Shown: positions 1-9,065, counted from the first letter of the stretch. The stretch: DNA of 64,000 bases from Xenophilus sp. L33 (GCF_009765735.1 NZ_LMUW01000221.1:249801-313800), one strand, 5' to 3'. The notes: generated by a model from the letters alone, not told the origin. Numbers and translations are program-made.

Positions 1-483
1 CGCGGTGGACGAAGCCCAGGTGCGCCATTCGAGGCCGTAGCTGGTGGTCGGGCGCACCCAGATCCAGAAGCCGGCTGCGACGCTGGCACCGAGCGCCGCG
101 GTGAGCACCGCGCCGGCCAGCAGCGCGGCCAGCGCGGCGAGTGGATTGCCTTCCGGCACCAGCCGCGTGGCGACCCAGGCGCCGAGCACCACGAAGCCGA
201 TCTCGATCGCGGCGAACACCAGCACCGACGCCGGATGCAGATCGTGGCCATAGAGGCCCCAGGCGACCGCGGCGATGAAGGAGGCCAGGATCACCGGTGC
301 CCAGCGGGCCGGCGGCATGACGCAGAGCGCGCCGAAGACGACGCCGGCGGCGAGCCAGACCGGCGTGGTCTCGCTGTCTTCCCAGGCATTCCAGGCGAGC
401 GCCTGCGAGATCAGCCCGACGATCAGGTAGGCCACCAGCACCGCTACGGCGCTCTTCCATGGCGCGCGACTCGAGGCTTGCAT
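1..483 (-). CDS. MASE1-type membrane sensor protein, N-terminal part (truncated by window edge)
   Basis: Reading the minus strand from the ATG at 483-481 gives 161 codons with no stop before the window edge, so the rest of the protein lies outside. The visible part is almost all membrane: hydrophobic segments at about residues 12-30, 43-60, 62-76, 84-105 and 114-140. The stretch TPVWLAAGVVFGAL (from about residue 40) resembles the first loop and helix of MASE1 sensor domains. Such domains usually feed a histidine kinase or a GGDEF/EAL output, but none is visible here. An AGGAG-like site lies 8-9 bases upstream of the start. The gene is divergent from the ABC operon at 672. The MASE1 call is by resemblance only. 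Confidence 0.6.
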   Translation of the reverse strand, partial: MQASSRAPWKSAVAVLVAYLIVGLISQALAWNAWEDSETTPVWLAAGVVFGALCVMPPARWAPVILASFIAAVAWGLYGHDLHPASVLVFAAIEIGFVVLGAWVATRLVPEGNPLAALAALLAGAVLTAALGASVAAGFWIWVRPTTSYGLEWRTWASSTA

Positions 484-671
484 CGATTGCGTCTCCTGCG
501 ACAGAAAGCGCTGATTGTGATGGCAGCCCTTTCGCCGACCAATCCGAAACGAAACGATGCGCACTTAGGGAAAACGCCGAACAAAAACGCGCAATAGAGC
601 GCCAAAATGAACAAATACGAAAGAGACGACGCGCTTTTCATCCACTTCCAACGCGACAAGAGGAGACTTCC

Positions 672-1748
672 ATGAACCGATTTCTTGGCAAAGCCACGCT
701 GCTGGCCGGTGCCATCACCGCCGCCCTGGCGCTCTCGAGCACCGCGCTGGCCGCCGACGTGGAGTTGCTGCCCAACGGCCTGATGACGCCGAGCAGCACC
801 GAGCAGACCAAGCCCGACCAGTTCAAGAAGGCGCCGCCGTGGCGCATCGGGGTGTCCTTCGGTGGCGTGGGCAACACCTGGATCGTGCAGATGATCCAGG
901 AGATGAAGTACGAGGCTTCGCTGCACAAGGAGATCGGCGAGTTCATCTTCGTCGAGGCCAATTGGCAGCCGGCCAAGCAGGTGTCGGACGTGGAAGACCT
1001 GCTGACCAAGAAGGTCGACGCGATCATCATCGGCCCGATCTCGGCCGGCGTCGGCGCGCCGCTGTCGGAGAAGGCGCTCAAGGCCGGCATCCCGGTGGTG
1101 GTCTTCGGCGCCTTCGGCAAGGCGATGCAGTCGACCACCGAGATCGGTGCCGGCGGCGAGGTCTTCGGCCGCCAGGGCGGCGAATTCCTGCGCAAGGAAC
1201 TCAACGGCAAGGGCAACGTGTGGGCCTTCCGCGGCGTCGCCGGCGTCGACGAGGAAACGCTGCGCTACGAGGGCTTCAAGAAGGCCATCGCCGGCTCCGA
1301 CATCAAGATCACCAACGAGGTCTTCGGCGACTGGGGCTATGCCAAGGGCAAGCAGCTGTGCGAGAACCTGGTGCTCTCGGGCAACCCGGTCGACGGCATC
1401 TGGTTCTCGGGCGCGGAAATGACGCGGGCCTGCCTCGACGTCTTCAAGGAGAGCGGCAAGGCGCTCGTGCCGATGACCGGCGAAGGCAACAACGGCTTCT
1501 TCCGCGCGTGGAAGCAGACCGGCGTGAAGAGCGTCGCGCCGATCTTCACGCCGGGCCTCGGCGTTGCGACGGTGCGCGCCGCGGTGGCGCTGCTCGAAGG
1601 CAAGCCGGTCTACAAGTCCTACTTCTCGGCGCCGCCGCCGGTGCTGCAGGGCGACCTCGACAAGGTCTACCGCCCCGACCTGAACGACGCCTACTGGGTG
1701 CCGTCGACCTTGCCCGAGGCCAAGCTGAAGGAAATGTTCCACCGCTGA
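672..1748 (+). CDS. Periplasmic sugar-type ABC transporter binding protein (RbsB/PBP1 family)
   Basis: A 358-residue secreted binding protein. Residues 1-27 form a Sec signal peptide ending in STALAAD. The mature part starts IGVSFGGVGNTWIVQMIQEMK, the usual first strand and helix of ribose-type (periplasmic binding protein 1) receptors, and ends near a family-typical length. It should deliver a small ligand, sugar-like or TorT-like, to the membrane proteins encoded next. The start is set by AGGAG at 661-665, six bases before the ATG, and by the signal peptide; longer in-frame extensions upstream have neither. The stop overlaps the start of the ATPase gene (TGATG). The ligand cannot be read from sequence. 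Confidence 0.88.
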   Translation: MNRFLGKATLLAGAITAALALSSTALAADVELLPNGLMTPSSTEQTKPDQFKKAPPWRIGVSFGGVGNTWIVQMIQEMKYEASLHKEIGEFIFVEANWQPAKQVSDVEDLLTKKVDAIIIGPISAGVGAPLSEKALKAGIPVVVFGAFGKAMQSTTEIGAGGEVFGRQGGEFLRKELNGKGNVWAFRGVAGVDEETLRYEGFKKAIAGSDIKITNEVFGDWGYAKGKQLCENLVLSGNPVDGIWFSGAEMTRACLDVFKESGKALVPMTGEGNNGFFRAWKQTGVKSVAPIFTPGLGVATVRAAVALLEGKPVYKSYFSAPPPVLQGDLDKVYRPDLNDAYWVPSTLPEAKLKEMFHR

Positions 1749-3310
1749 TGCCAGGCGAAACGATGAATCCCGCGCCAGGGCGCGAGCGGGTCGCGGTCCG
1801 CGGCATCTCGAAGTCCTTCGGCTCGACCGCCGCGCTGCGCAACGTCAGCCTGGTCGGGCAGGCCGGCTCGATCCACGCCATCACCGGCGAGAACGGCGCC
1901 GGCAAGTCGACCCTCATGAAGCTGCTGGCCGGCGTGCACCAGCCGGACGCGGGCGAGCTGGCGATCGACGGCGAGGTGCTGCGGCTCAGCAGCCCGGCCG
2001 CGGCGCGTGCCGCCGGCATCTCCACCGTGTTCCAGGAACTGACGGTGCTCCCGAACCTCGGCATCGGCGAGAACCTGATGCTGGGCCGCGAGCCGACCCG
2101 CTTCGGATTCCTGAGCCGCACCCGCATGCTCGGCGAAGCCCGCAAGGTGCTGGCGACGCTCGGCATCGACCTCGACCCGGCGCGCCTGTGCGGCAGCCTC
2201 ACGGTCGGCGAGCAGCAACTGGTGGAAATCGCCAAAGGCCTGGCGACCGACGCCCGCGTCTTCATCTTCGACGAGCCGACCGCGGCGCTGAACCGCGCCG
2301 AGGTGGTCAAGCTGCAGGGCCTGCTGGAGCGGCTGCGCGAGCAGGGCAAGCTGGTCTTCTACATCAGCCATCGACTGGACGAGATCTTTCGCCTGTGCGA
2401 CACGGTGAGCGTGCTCAAGGACGGCCAGCTCGTGACCACCGAGCCGATCGAAGCGCTCACGCCCGAGCGGCTGGTGACGCTGATGGTCGGGCGGCCGCTG
2501 CAGGCGCTGTTCCCGGCCCGCGATGCGGCGCGCGACGGCGTGCGCTCGGGCGGCTTCGCGCTCGACGTGCGTTCGCTGCAGCCGCACGCCGACGGCCCGG
2601 TGGCGCGGCTGCAGCTGCGCCACGGCGAGATCGTCGGCCTGGGCGGCCTCGAAGGCCAGGGCCAGCACGAGATCGTCCGTTCGCTGGCCGGCGTGCACCG
2701 GCCCTTCGGCAGCGACGTGATGCGCGCGACGGCCGACGGCGCCGCCGAGCGCTTCGATCCGCGCGAAGGCGTGGTGCGCGCGGTCGAGCACGGCATCGGC
2801 CTGGTGCCGGAAGACCGCAAGCTCGAAGGGCTCTACCTCGAACTGCCGATCGTCGACAACATGTGGCTCGGCGGCCTGCGCGGCAAGGGCCTGATGCGCA
2901 GCGCGCGGCGCGACATGGCGACCGTCGGGCGCATCGCCGAGCGCATGCAGTTGCGTGCCCGCGACCTCGACCAGGAGGCCGGTGCGCTCTCGGGCGGCAA
3001 CCAGCAGAAGGTGATGCTGGGCCGCTGGCTGGCCAGCGGCGTCGACACGCTGCTGGTCGAGCAGCCGACGCGCGGCGTCGACGTCGGCGCCAAGGCCGAG
3101 ATCTACGGGCTGCTGCGCGAGTTCACCCGCGAGGGCGGCGCGGTGCTGGCGGTGTCGAGCGACCTGCTCGAGCTGATCGGCCTGTGCGACCGCATCCTGA
3201 TGGTGCGCGGCGGCGAGATCGTCGGCGACGTGCCGGCGGCCGGCGCGACCGAGGAAGGCCTGCTGGCGCTGGCCTTGTCGGGCAGCGCGGAAACCGAGGC
3301 GATCGCATGA
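1748..3310 (+). CDS. Double-ATPase subunit of a ribose-type ABC importer (RbsA/MglA family)
   Basis: A 520-residue protein with two ABC ATPase halves, as in RbsA and MglA. The first half has Walker A GENGAGKS, signature LTVGEQQ and Walker B VFIFDEPTAAL. The second half has a decayed Walker A region (GLGGLEGQGQ), signature LSGGNQQK and an altered Walker B, TLLVEQPTRGVD. Degeneration of the second Walker A is normal for this family. It powers the two permeases that follow. The ATG at 1748 overlaps the previous stop. A second in-frame ATG at 1763 has AGGCGA just upstream and is an equally possible start. Confidence 0.9.
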   Translation: MPGETMNPAPGRERVAVRGISKSFGSTAALRNVSLVGQAGSIHAITGENGAGKSTLMKLLAGVHQPDAGELAIDGEVLRLSSPAAARAAGISTVFQELTVLPNLGIGENLMLGREPTRFGFLSRTRMLGEARKVLATLGIDLDPARLCGSLTVGEQQLVEIAKGLATDARVFIFDEPTAALNRAEVVKLQGLLERLREQGKLVFYISHRLDEIFRLCDTVSVLKDGQLVTTEPIEALTPERLVTLMVGRPLQALFPARDAARDGVRSGGFALDVRSLQPHADGPVARLQLRHGEIVGLGGLEGQGQHEIVRSLAGVHRPFGSDVMRATADGAAERFDPREGVVRAVEHGIGLVPEDRKLEGLYLELPIVDNMWLGGLRGKGLMRSARRDMATVGRIAERMQLRARDLDQEAGALSGGNQQKVMLGRWLASGVDTLLVEQPTRGVDVGAKAEIYGLLREFTREGGAVLAVSSDLLELIGLCDRILMVRGGEIVGDVPAAGATEEGLLALALSGSAETEAIA

Positions 3311-4227
3311 CGACGGCAACCCGCTCCGGCATCAGCCGCTACACGGTCGGCCTGCCGATCCTGCTCTTCATCGTGCTGGCCGCCTCGGTGCCGGAATTCG
3401 CGGCGACGCGCAACCTGGCCAACATCAGCGGCCAGATCGCGGCCTTGCTGATCGTCACGCTCGGCCAGCTGCTGGTGGCGCTGATCGCGGGCATCGATCT
3501 GTCGGTCGGCTCGGTGGTGAGCCTGGCCGGCTGCATCGTCGCCACGCATGCCGACCCGCTGCAGGGCGTGCTGCTGGCGCTCGCGCTCGGCGCGGTCGTC
3601 GGGCTGGTGAACGGCCTCGGCGTGGCGCTGGCCAACATCCATCCGCTGGTGATGACGCTCAGCACGATGACCTTCCTGCAGGGCCTGGCCTTCCTGATCC
3701 TGCCGATCCCGGGCGGGCAGGTGCCGGCCGCGCTGGGCCAGGCCGCCAACGGCGACCTCTGGGGACTGCCGCTGCCGCTCCTGTGGTGCGCCGTCTGCGC
3801 CGCACTGGTGGGGCTGCTGCTGCACCGCTCGCGCCTGGGGCTGCACATCTTCGCGGTCGGCGCCAATCCGCGCAGCGCCAGCCTGAACGGCGTGCGCACG
3901 CTCGGCGTGGTGGTCGCCGCCTATGTGATGTGCAGCCTGCTGGCGGTGGTCGCCGGCATCTACCTGGCGGCGCGCGTGTCGTCGGGCGATCCGGGCATGG
4001 GCGCTTCGTTCAGCCTGGAATCGGTGACCGCGATCGCGCTCGGCGGCGTGCAGCTGACCGGCGGCGTCGGCAGCATCGCCGGCGTGGTGACCGGCGCGCT
4101 GAGCCTGGGCCTGATCACCAACGGCATCAACCTCTTCGGCATCTCGCCCTTCCTGCGCGGCACCATCACCGGCGTGCTGCTGCTGGCGGCGGTGTGCGTG
4201 CAGCGCCGCCGGGCGGTGGGGCTGTGA
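3307..4227 (+). CDS. Ribose-type ABC importer permease (RbsC family), first of two
   Basis: A 306-residue membrane protein of the BPD_transp_2 family. Hydrophobic helices run through most of its length. The family loop after helix 2-3 is visible as AGIDLSVGSVVSLAG, followed by a region ending GGVQLTGGVGSIAG near residue 255, which matches the coupling loop of RbsC-like permeases. The ATG overlaps the ATPase stop by four bases (ATGA), so the two are probably translationally coupled. Together with the next permease it should form a heterodimeric channel in the inner membrane. Confidence 0.9.
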   Translation: MTTATRSGISRYTVGLPILLFIVLAASVPEFAATRNLANISGQIAALLIVTLGQLLVALIAGIDLSVGSVVSLAGCIVATHADPLQGVLLALALGAVVGLVNGLGVALANIHPLVMTLSTMTFLQGLAFLILPIPGGQVPAALGQAANGDLWGLPLPLLWCAVCAALVGLLLHRSRLGLHIFAVGANPRSASLNGVRTLGVVVAAYVMCSLLAVVAGIYLAARVSSGDPGMGASFSLESVTAIALGGVQLTGGVGSIAGVVTGALSLGLITNGINLFGISPFLRGTITGVLLLAAVCVQRRRAVGL

Positions 4228-5228
4228 TGGACCGGGTGCAAGAAATGGTCGTCGCCGTGCCTCCTTCGCCTTCCACCTCGACGCCTTCGTCGTCACGCTG
4301 GCGCGCACGCGCGGCCTGGCTGGTGTCCGTGCCGCCGGCCTACCCCGGCACGGTGATCCTGCTGCTGCTGGCGGCCTTCCTGCGGCCGCAGCTGCTGTCG
4401 CTCACCCTGCTGCCGCTGATCCTCCGGCAGGCGGCGCCGCTCGGGCTGGCGGTGATCGGGCAGTCGATGGTGATGCGGGCGCGCTCGATCGACCTGTCCT
4501 CGGGCGGTGTGATCGTCGCGGTCTCGTACGTGCTCACCAGCGGGCTCTTCCCGGTGTCCGACGGCGTCGCGATGCTGCTGTGCGTGGCGCTCGGACTGGT
4601 GGTCGGCGTGGTCAACGGCGTGCTGATCGTGAAGGCGCGGGCGTCCTCGATGATCGTGACCCTGGCGATGGCGATGATCCTGATGGGCATCGTGATCGCG
4701 CTGAGCCAGTTGCGCGCGCCGGGCGAGGCGCCCGAGAGCCTGCGCGAGCTGGCGCGGCTGCGCGTGGGCGGCCTGCCGGTGCCGGCGCTGGCGTGGCTGG
4801 CGGTGCTGGTGCCGGCGGCGCTGCTGCTGCGGCTGACCGTGTTCGGCCGCTACCTGGACGCGGTCGGCGGCAACCCGCAGGCGGCGGCGCTGTCGGGGCT
4901 GCCCTACCTGCGCGTGATCTTCATCGGCCACGTGGTGTCGGCGCTGATCTCGGTGGCCTGCGGCTTCATCCTGGTGGGCTTCGTCGGCTTCGGCAGCACC
5001 ACGCTGGGCCAGGACCTGGCGCTCAATTCGCTCGCCGCCGCGATCCTGGGCGGCGTGAACTTCGGCAACGGCAAGGGCGGCATGGTGGGACCGGCGGTGG
5101 CCGCGTTCATGCTGACCTTCCTTTTCAATTTCCTGACCAGCCTCGGCCTGGGCGAGCCCGGCCGGCTGATGCTGCAGGGCGCGATCATCGCCGGCGCCGC
5201 GCTGGTCTACAGCATCGGCAAGCGCTGA
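4227..5228 (+). CDS. Ribose-type ABC importer permease (RbsC family), second of two
   Basis: A 333-residue partner permease. Its first 35 residues are a Ser/Pro/Thr-rich cytoplasmic tail not usual in RbsC, then hydrophobic helices follow. The family loop is present as RARSIDLSSGGVIVAVSY, and the C-terminal coupling region reads AAILGGVNFGNGKGGMVG. The start codon shares its A with the stop of the preceding permease. Ribose-type systems with two different permeases are known, and the operon order fits. A downstream start that removes the Pro/Ser tail cannot be excluded. Confidence 0.88.
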   Translation: MDRVQEMVVAVPPSPSTSTPSSSRWRARAAWLVSVPPAYPGTVILLLLAAFLRPQLLSLTLLPLILRQAAPLGLAVIGQSMVMRARSIDLSSGGVIVAVSYVLTSGLFPVSDGVAMLLCVALGLVVGVVNGVLIVKARASSMIVTLAMAMILMGIVIALSQLRAPGEAPESLRELARLRVGGLPVPALAWLAVLVPAALLLRLTVFGRYLDAVGGNPQAAALSGLPYLRVIFIGHVVSALISVACGFILVGFVGFGSTTLGQDLALNSLAAAILGGVNFGNGKGGMVGPAVAAFMLTFLFNFLTSLGLGEPGRLMLQGAIIAGAALVYSIGKR

Positions 5229-5259
5229 TGCATTTCCGCTTTTTCAACGAGGACGCGAC

Positions 5260-6018
5260 ATGACTGACGAAACGATCCTGGAAGGCGCCGAGCCTTTCTT
5301 CTTCAAGGGCAACGACATCGGCGTGCTGGCCTGCCACGGCTTCACCGGCACCACGCAGAGCATGCGCTACCTGGGCGAGCAGCTGCACGGCGCCGGCTAC
5401 ACGGTGATCGGCCCGCGCCTGAAGGGCCACGGCATCTCGCCGGCGGCGATGGCGAAGACCACCGCCGCCGACTGGATCGAATCGGTCGACGAGGCGCTGG
5501 CCGAACTGCGCAAGACCTGCTCGCAGGTCTTCATGGTCGGCCTCTCGATGGGCGGCACGCTGACGCTCTACACCGCGGCCAAGCATGCCGACGTGATCAA
5601 GGGCGCGATCCCGATCAACGCCGTGGTCCGCATCGGCAAGGCCGACATGGCCAGCGTCGTGTTCGACCGCTCGATGCCCGACACCGTGCCCGGCATCGGC
5701 TCCGACGTGAAGGACCCGAAGACCACCGAGCTGGCCTACCGCGAGGTGCCGGTGCCGGCCTTCCGCCAGATCTACGCGCTGGCCGGCGTGACCCACGACC
5801 TGCTGCCGCTCATCAAGTGCCCGACGCTGGTGATGCAGTCGCGCGAGGACCACGTGGTCGACCCGACCAACGGCCCGCGCATCGTCAAGGGACTGGGCTC
5901 CAAGCGGGCCGAGCTCTTGTGGCTGGAGGATTCGTACCACGTGGCGACGATCGACTTCGACAAGGAGCTGATCGCGCGCGAGGCGATCGCGTTCATCCGG
6001 TCGATCGCGGGGAAGTAG
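5260..6018 (+). CDS. Alpha/beta-hydrolase, carboxylesterase or monoacylglycerol-lipase-like
   Basis: A 252-residue cytoplasmic alpha/beta hydrolase resembling the small bacterial carboxylesterases (Est30 type). The oxyanion-hole loop is HGFTGT (residues 26-31). The nucleophile elbow GLSMGG places the catalytic Ser at 96. The acid is probably Asp197 (REDHVVDP) and the base His227 (DSYHV). The gene sits 31 bases behind the ABC importer with its own AGGACG-like ribosome site, so it is probably co-transcribed and may act on an ester or lactone taken up by that importer; that link is inference. The substrate is unknown. Confidence 0.85.
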   Translation: MTDETILEGAEPFFFKGNDIGVLACHGFTGTTQSMRYLGEQLHGAGYTVIGPRLKGHGISPAAMAKTTAADWIESVDEALAELRKTCSQVFMVGLSMGGTLTLYTAAKHADVIKGAIPINAVVRIGKADMASVVFDRSMPDTVPGIGSDVKDPKTTELAYREVPVPAFRQIYALAGVTHDLLPLIKCPTLVMQSREDHVVDPTNGPRIVKGLGSKRAELLWLEDSYHVATIDFDKELIAREAIAFIRSIAGK

Positions 6019-6021
6019 TCC

Positions 6022-6366
6022 TCAATACCAGTCCATCAGGTTGCCGACCCGCCCCGCCTCCACCTCGTGATGCCGCACGACCGTCTCGCGGTCGACCGTC
6101 ATGTGGTCCTCGCTGCGGTTGTCCTGGCCGGTCGGCCTGCTCGCTTCGGCGCCGGCGAAGAGGCGCACGCTTTCCATCGAGTCCCAGAGCGAGAGGAACA
6201 CAACCTCGGTGGTGCCGTCGCCGAGGTCGCGGTAGAGCGTCTTGGCCTCGAGGTTGCCCGGTGAAGCGCGCATCTGGGCCAGCTTGGCGTCCTCGACGTA
6301 GGCCTTGCAGAACTCGGTGTGCTCGGTGCGGATCCAGCAGGTCCAGGTACGTACGATGTGCTTCAT
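6022..6366 (-). CDS. Antibiotic-biosynthesis-monooxygenase-like small protein (dimeric alpha/beta barrel)
   Basis: A 114-residue protein starting MKHIVRTWTCW. The pattern IVRTWxxW, then EVVFLSLWDSMESVRLFAG in the middle and VVRHHEVE near the end, is that of the ABM/ferredoxin-like fold group. These proteins form small dimers and range from monooxygenases to heme-degrading or non-enzymatic proteins. Converging on the esterase with only three bases between stops, it is probably transcribed with, or after, the crotonase gene upstream at 6420-7109, although a hairpin at 6401-6424 lies between them. No catalytic residue can be assigned. Confidence 0.6.
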   Translation of the reverse strand: MKHIVRTWTCWIRTEHTEFCKAYVEDAKLAQMRASPGNLEAKTLYRDLGDGTTEVVFLSLWDSMESVRLFAGAEASRPTGQDNRSEDHMTVDRETVVRHHEVEAGRVGNLMDWY

Positions 6367-6400
6367 GGGTGAGGTTCGAGGCGGAGGGTGGCCCAGGGCG

Positions 6401-6424
6401 GTTGTAGCAGCATCGCTGCTCAAC
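6401..6424 (-). terminator. Hairpin at the end of the crotonase gene
   Basis: GTTG-T-AGCAGC, three loop bases ATC, then GCTGCT-CAAC forms a ten-base-pair stem with a single bulged base. It spans the stop codon of the minus-strand gene at 6420-7109 and precedes the small gene at 6022-6366. No run of T follows on either strand, so it may be a weak terminator, an RNA-stabilising end, or chance. Confidence 0.35.
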
Positions 6425-7109
6425 CGGGTCCGTGGGCCGACGCCTCGCGCTCGAGCGCCCGCTGGAAGTCGCCGAGCGCCTCGCCGTGCACCAGCCGCTT
6501 GATGCGGCCGAGCGCCGTCGCGTCGAGCGTCGCCAGCTCGGCCGCCAGCTGCCGGGCCCGCAGGGGCAGCAGCGCGCGATCCGCCAGCTCCCACACCAGG
6601 CCCCAGGCATGCGCCTGCGTGGCGTCCAGCTCGCCGCCCAGCCACAGCATTCCCTTGGCGCGCCCGAGGCCGACCAGGCGCGGCAGCAGCGCATGCACGC
6701 CGCCCGTGCCCATGAGGCCCAGCCGCGCCTCGGGCAGCGCGAAGCGGGCGTCGTGGCTGGCGAGCACCAGGTCGCAGTCGAGCGCCAGCTCGAAGCCGGC
6801 ACCGACGGCCCAGCCCTGCACCGCGGCGATCACCGGCTTGCGGCCCTGCACGAGCGCGGCCGCCAGCCGCTGCAGGTCGGCGACGAATGCATCGGTGGGT
6901 GGATCGTCGCGGTCCTTGCCGGCACAGAAGCCTCGGCCTTCCGCGCTGATCAGCAGGACGCGCACCGTGTCGTCCGACATCGCCCGCTCGACCGCGTCGG
7001 CCAGCGCGAGCACCAGCGAATGGGTGAGGGCGTTGAGGCGGGCGGGGCGGTTCAGGCGCAGCTCCAGCACGCCGTCGGCGGCGTGCCGGAGGAGTTCGTC
7101 GTGGGTCAT
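6420..7109 (-). CDS. Enoyl-CoA hydratase/isomerase (crotonase) family protein
   Basis: A 229-residue crotonase-fold protein, slightly short of the usual 255-265. The two oxyanion-hole segments are visible: GRGFCAGKD (residues 58-66) and GWAVGAGFELAL (99-110). Of the two glutamates used by true enoyl-CoA hydratase, the first is kept (Glu127 in LPEARLG). The second position, in AKGMLWLGG, appears to be Gly153. The protein may therefore catalyse an isomerase, thioesterase or other crotonase reaction rather than simple hydration. The CoA substrate is not evident from neighbours, an SDR upstream and an ABM-like protein downstream. Confidence 0.82.
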   Translation of the reverse strand: MTHDELLRHAADGVLELRLNRPARLNALTHSLVLALADAVERAMSDDTVRVLLISAEGRGFCAGKDRDDPPTDAFVADLQRLAAALVQGRKPVIAAVQGWAVGAGFELALDCDLVLASHDARFALPEARLGLMGTGGVHALLPRLVGLGRAKGMLWLGGELDATQAHAWGLVWELADRALLPLRARQLAAELATLDATALGRIKRLVHGEALGDFQRALEREASAHGPG

Positions 7110-7152
7110 GCCCGCGATTCTGGCGCACGAGGTCGTCGGACCTTCGCGGTCT

Positions 7153-7989
7153 TCAGCCGCCGTCGGTGGAGCGGGTCAGCGCTTCGTGGCGGTCCAGGCT
7201 CGCTCGCGTCGCCTCGAGCTTCGCGCGGACCAGCGCGAGCGCATCGCTGCCGAGCAGCAGGTGCTCCGGCGGTTCTGCCATGTCCACCAGTTCGAGGATG
7301 GCTGCCGCCGCCTTGTCCGGGTCGCCCGGCTGCTTGCCGCTGCGGGCGGCGCGCGTTTCGCGGATCGGGTCGAAGAGCGCGTCGTAGTCGCCGATGGAGC
7401 GCGCGCTGCGCACCATCGAGCGACCGGCCCAGTCGGTCCGGAAGGAGCCCGGCGCGACCGCGGTGACCGCGATGCCGAAGCCCTTCACTTCCTTCGCCAG
7501 GGTCTCGGAGATGCCTTCGAGCGCGAACTTGCTGCCGCAGTAGAAGGCGATGCCGGGCATCGTGATGGTGCCGCCCATCGACGTGATGTTGACGATGCGG
7601 CCGCGGCGCCGCCGCCGCATGAAGGGCAGGAAGGCCTGAATGACTGCGACCGCGCCGAAGACGTTCACCTCGAACTGCTGCCGCAGGTCGTCGAGCGTCG
7701 ACTCCTCGAGGATGCCCTCGTGGCCGTAGCCGGCGTTGTTGACCAGCACGTCCACCGGCCCGATCTCCGCCTCGACGGCGGCGGCCAGCGGTGCGATGTT
7801 TTCGGCGCGCGTCAGGTCCAGCAGTCTTGCGCGGGCACGGCCGTGCCACGGCGCTTCGAATTCGGCGGCCGCCGCTTCGCTGCGAACCGTGCCGACGACG
7901 CGGTGGCCGCGTTGCAGCGCGGCGTTGGCGAGGGCGCGGCCGAAGCCGCTGGCGACGCCGGTGATGAAGAAGGTCTTGGTGTTTTCCAT
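7153..7989 (-). CDS. Short-chain dehydrogenase/reductase (SDR)
   Basis: A 278-residue classical-type SDR. The cofactor motif is TGVASGFG (residues 10-17), the structural motif is NNAGYG (84-89), and the catalytic set is Ser137, Tyr150 and Lys154 (YCGSK). The start MENTKTFF at 7989 is chosen because the longer frame, to 8064, adds 25 residues unlike any SDR and would run through the divergent promoter region. It is divergent from the AraC-type regulator at 8115, a common pairing in Burkholderiales in which the regulator controls the SDR. The substrate is unknown. Confidence 0.88.
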   Translation of the reverse strand: MENTKTFFITGVASGFGRALANAALQRGHRVVGTVRSEAAAAEFEAPWHGRARARLLDLTRAENIAPLAAAVEAEIGPVDVLVNNAGYGHEGILEESTLDDLRQQFEVNVFGAVAVIQAFLPFMRRRRRGRIVNITSMGGTITMPGIAFYCGSKFALEGISETLAKEVKGFGIAVTAVAPGSFRTDWAGRSMVRSARSIGDYDALFDPIRETRAARSGKQPGDPDKAAAAILELVDMAEPPEHLLLGSDALALVRAKLEATRASLDRHEALTRSTDGG

Positions 7990-8114
7990 GCATCGATTCT
8001 GGAAGCGATGGGTTCGCGAGGCCAGCCGCGTTCCTCTGCTTATCTTGCCCATTCCTATGAGCAATGCGAAATTGCCCCCAGGCGGCAGTGTGCGAATTGA
8101 TGCACATTACGCTG
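7990..8114. promoter_or_regulatory. Divergent promoter region between SDR and AraC-type regulator
   Basis: A 125-base gap, less GC-rich than its surroundings, that must hold the promoters for the minus-strand SDR and the plus-strand AraC regulator. Three in-frame starts for the regulator (8064, 8100, 8115) make its right edge uncertain. I see no clear -10/-35 pair or strong inverted repeat. Confidence 0.45.
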
Positions 8115-9065
8115 ATGAGCAAGAAACGCGATGCGACCACCGACCGCCGGGCAGCCATGGTCGCCCTCATGAAGCGGCTGGCGCCGCAGGAAGGCTACAC
8201 GCGCACCGCGCTGCCGGACGTGCGCCTGCTTCGCTCGGATCGCCCCTTGGCCTCGACGCCGGTGCTCTACGAGCCGGGCATCGTCGTGGTCTGCCAGGGG
8301 TGCAAGCGCGGCCTGTGGGGCGATCAGGTCTACCTCTACGACGCGCAGCACTACCTCGCGGTGTCGGTGCCCGTCCCCTTCACCATGGAGACGGACGCCA
8401 GTGCCGAGGAGCCGCTGCTGGCGATCTACTTCAGCCTCGATCTCGCGATGCTGGCGGGCCTCGCGCTGCAGGTCGACGAAATGGTCGATGCATCGGCCAC
8501 TGCGCCGCTGGGCATGTTCTCCACGCCGCTGGACGATGCGCTGGCAGGCACCGTGCTGCGCTTTCTGGAGGCGCTGTGTTCGCCGCTCGAAGCGGTGTTG
8601 CTCGGCCCGTCGATCGTGCGGGAGATCTACTTCCGGGTGCTGGTCGGCGCGCAGGGCGGCGCCTTGCGCGCGGCTCTGGCCGGCCAGGGCCACTTCGGGA
8701 GGATCGCCAAGGCGCTGCGGCGCATCCACGGCGCCTTCGGCGAGCGGCTCAATGTCGAGCGGCTGGCGCGCGAGGCCGCCATGAGCGTGCCGAGCTTCCA
8801 CGCGCACTTTCGCGAGGTCACGCAGCACTCGCCGATGCAATATCTCAAGTCGGTGCGGCTGCATCGCGCGCGGCTCCTGATGCTGCGCGAAGGCCGGACG
8901 GCGTCCGCCGCCTGCCTCGAGGTGGGTTATGAGAGCGCGTCGCAGTTCAGCCGCGAATTCAAGCGCTTCTTCGGCGCGAGCCCGGGCGACGAAGTCGCGC
9001 GGCTGAAGTCGAGCTTCGCCATGCCGGCCCTGCCGGAGCAGCTCGGATGGGTGACCTCGCACTGA
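8115..9065 (+). CDS. AraC-family transcriptional regulator (AraC_N type)
   Basis: A protein of 316 residues from the ATG at 8115. The N-terminal half (PDVRLLRSDRP, then YEPGIVVVCQGCKRG) resembles the AraC_N ligand-sensing domain. The C-terminal 100 residues form the double helix-turn-helix, with AREAAMSVPSFHAHFREVT as the first HTH and CLEVGYESASQFSREFKRFF as the second. The starts at 8064 and 8100 are in frame and cannot be ruled out; none has a good ribosome site. Its head-to-head arrangement with the SDR at 7153-7989 suggests it regulates that gene and itself. Confidence 0.85.
   Translation: MSKKRDATTDRRAAMVALMKRLAPQEGYTRTALPDVRLLRSDRPLASTPVLYEPGIVVVCQGCKRGLWGDQVYLYDAQHYLAVSVPVPFTMETDASAEEPLLAIYFSLDLAMLAGLALQVDEMVDASATAPLGMFSTPLDDALAGTVLRFLEALCSPLEAVLLGPSIVREIYFRVLVGAQGGALRAALAGQGHFGRIAKALRRIHGAFGERLNVERLAREAAMSVPSFHAHFREVTQHSPMQYLKSVRLHRARLLMLREGRTASAACLEVGYESASQFSREFKRFFGASPGDEVARLKSSFAMPALPEQLGWVTSH

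Noticed and set aside
444..1742. Minus-strand 432-codon frame opposite the first binding protein
   Set aside because: It lies antisense to a protein with a clear signal peptide and family motifs and is low-complexity.
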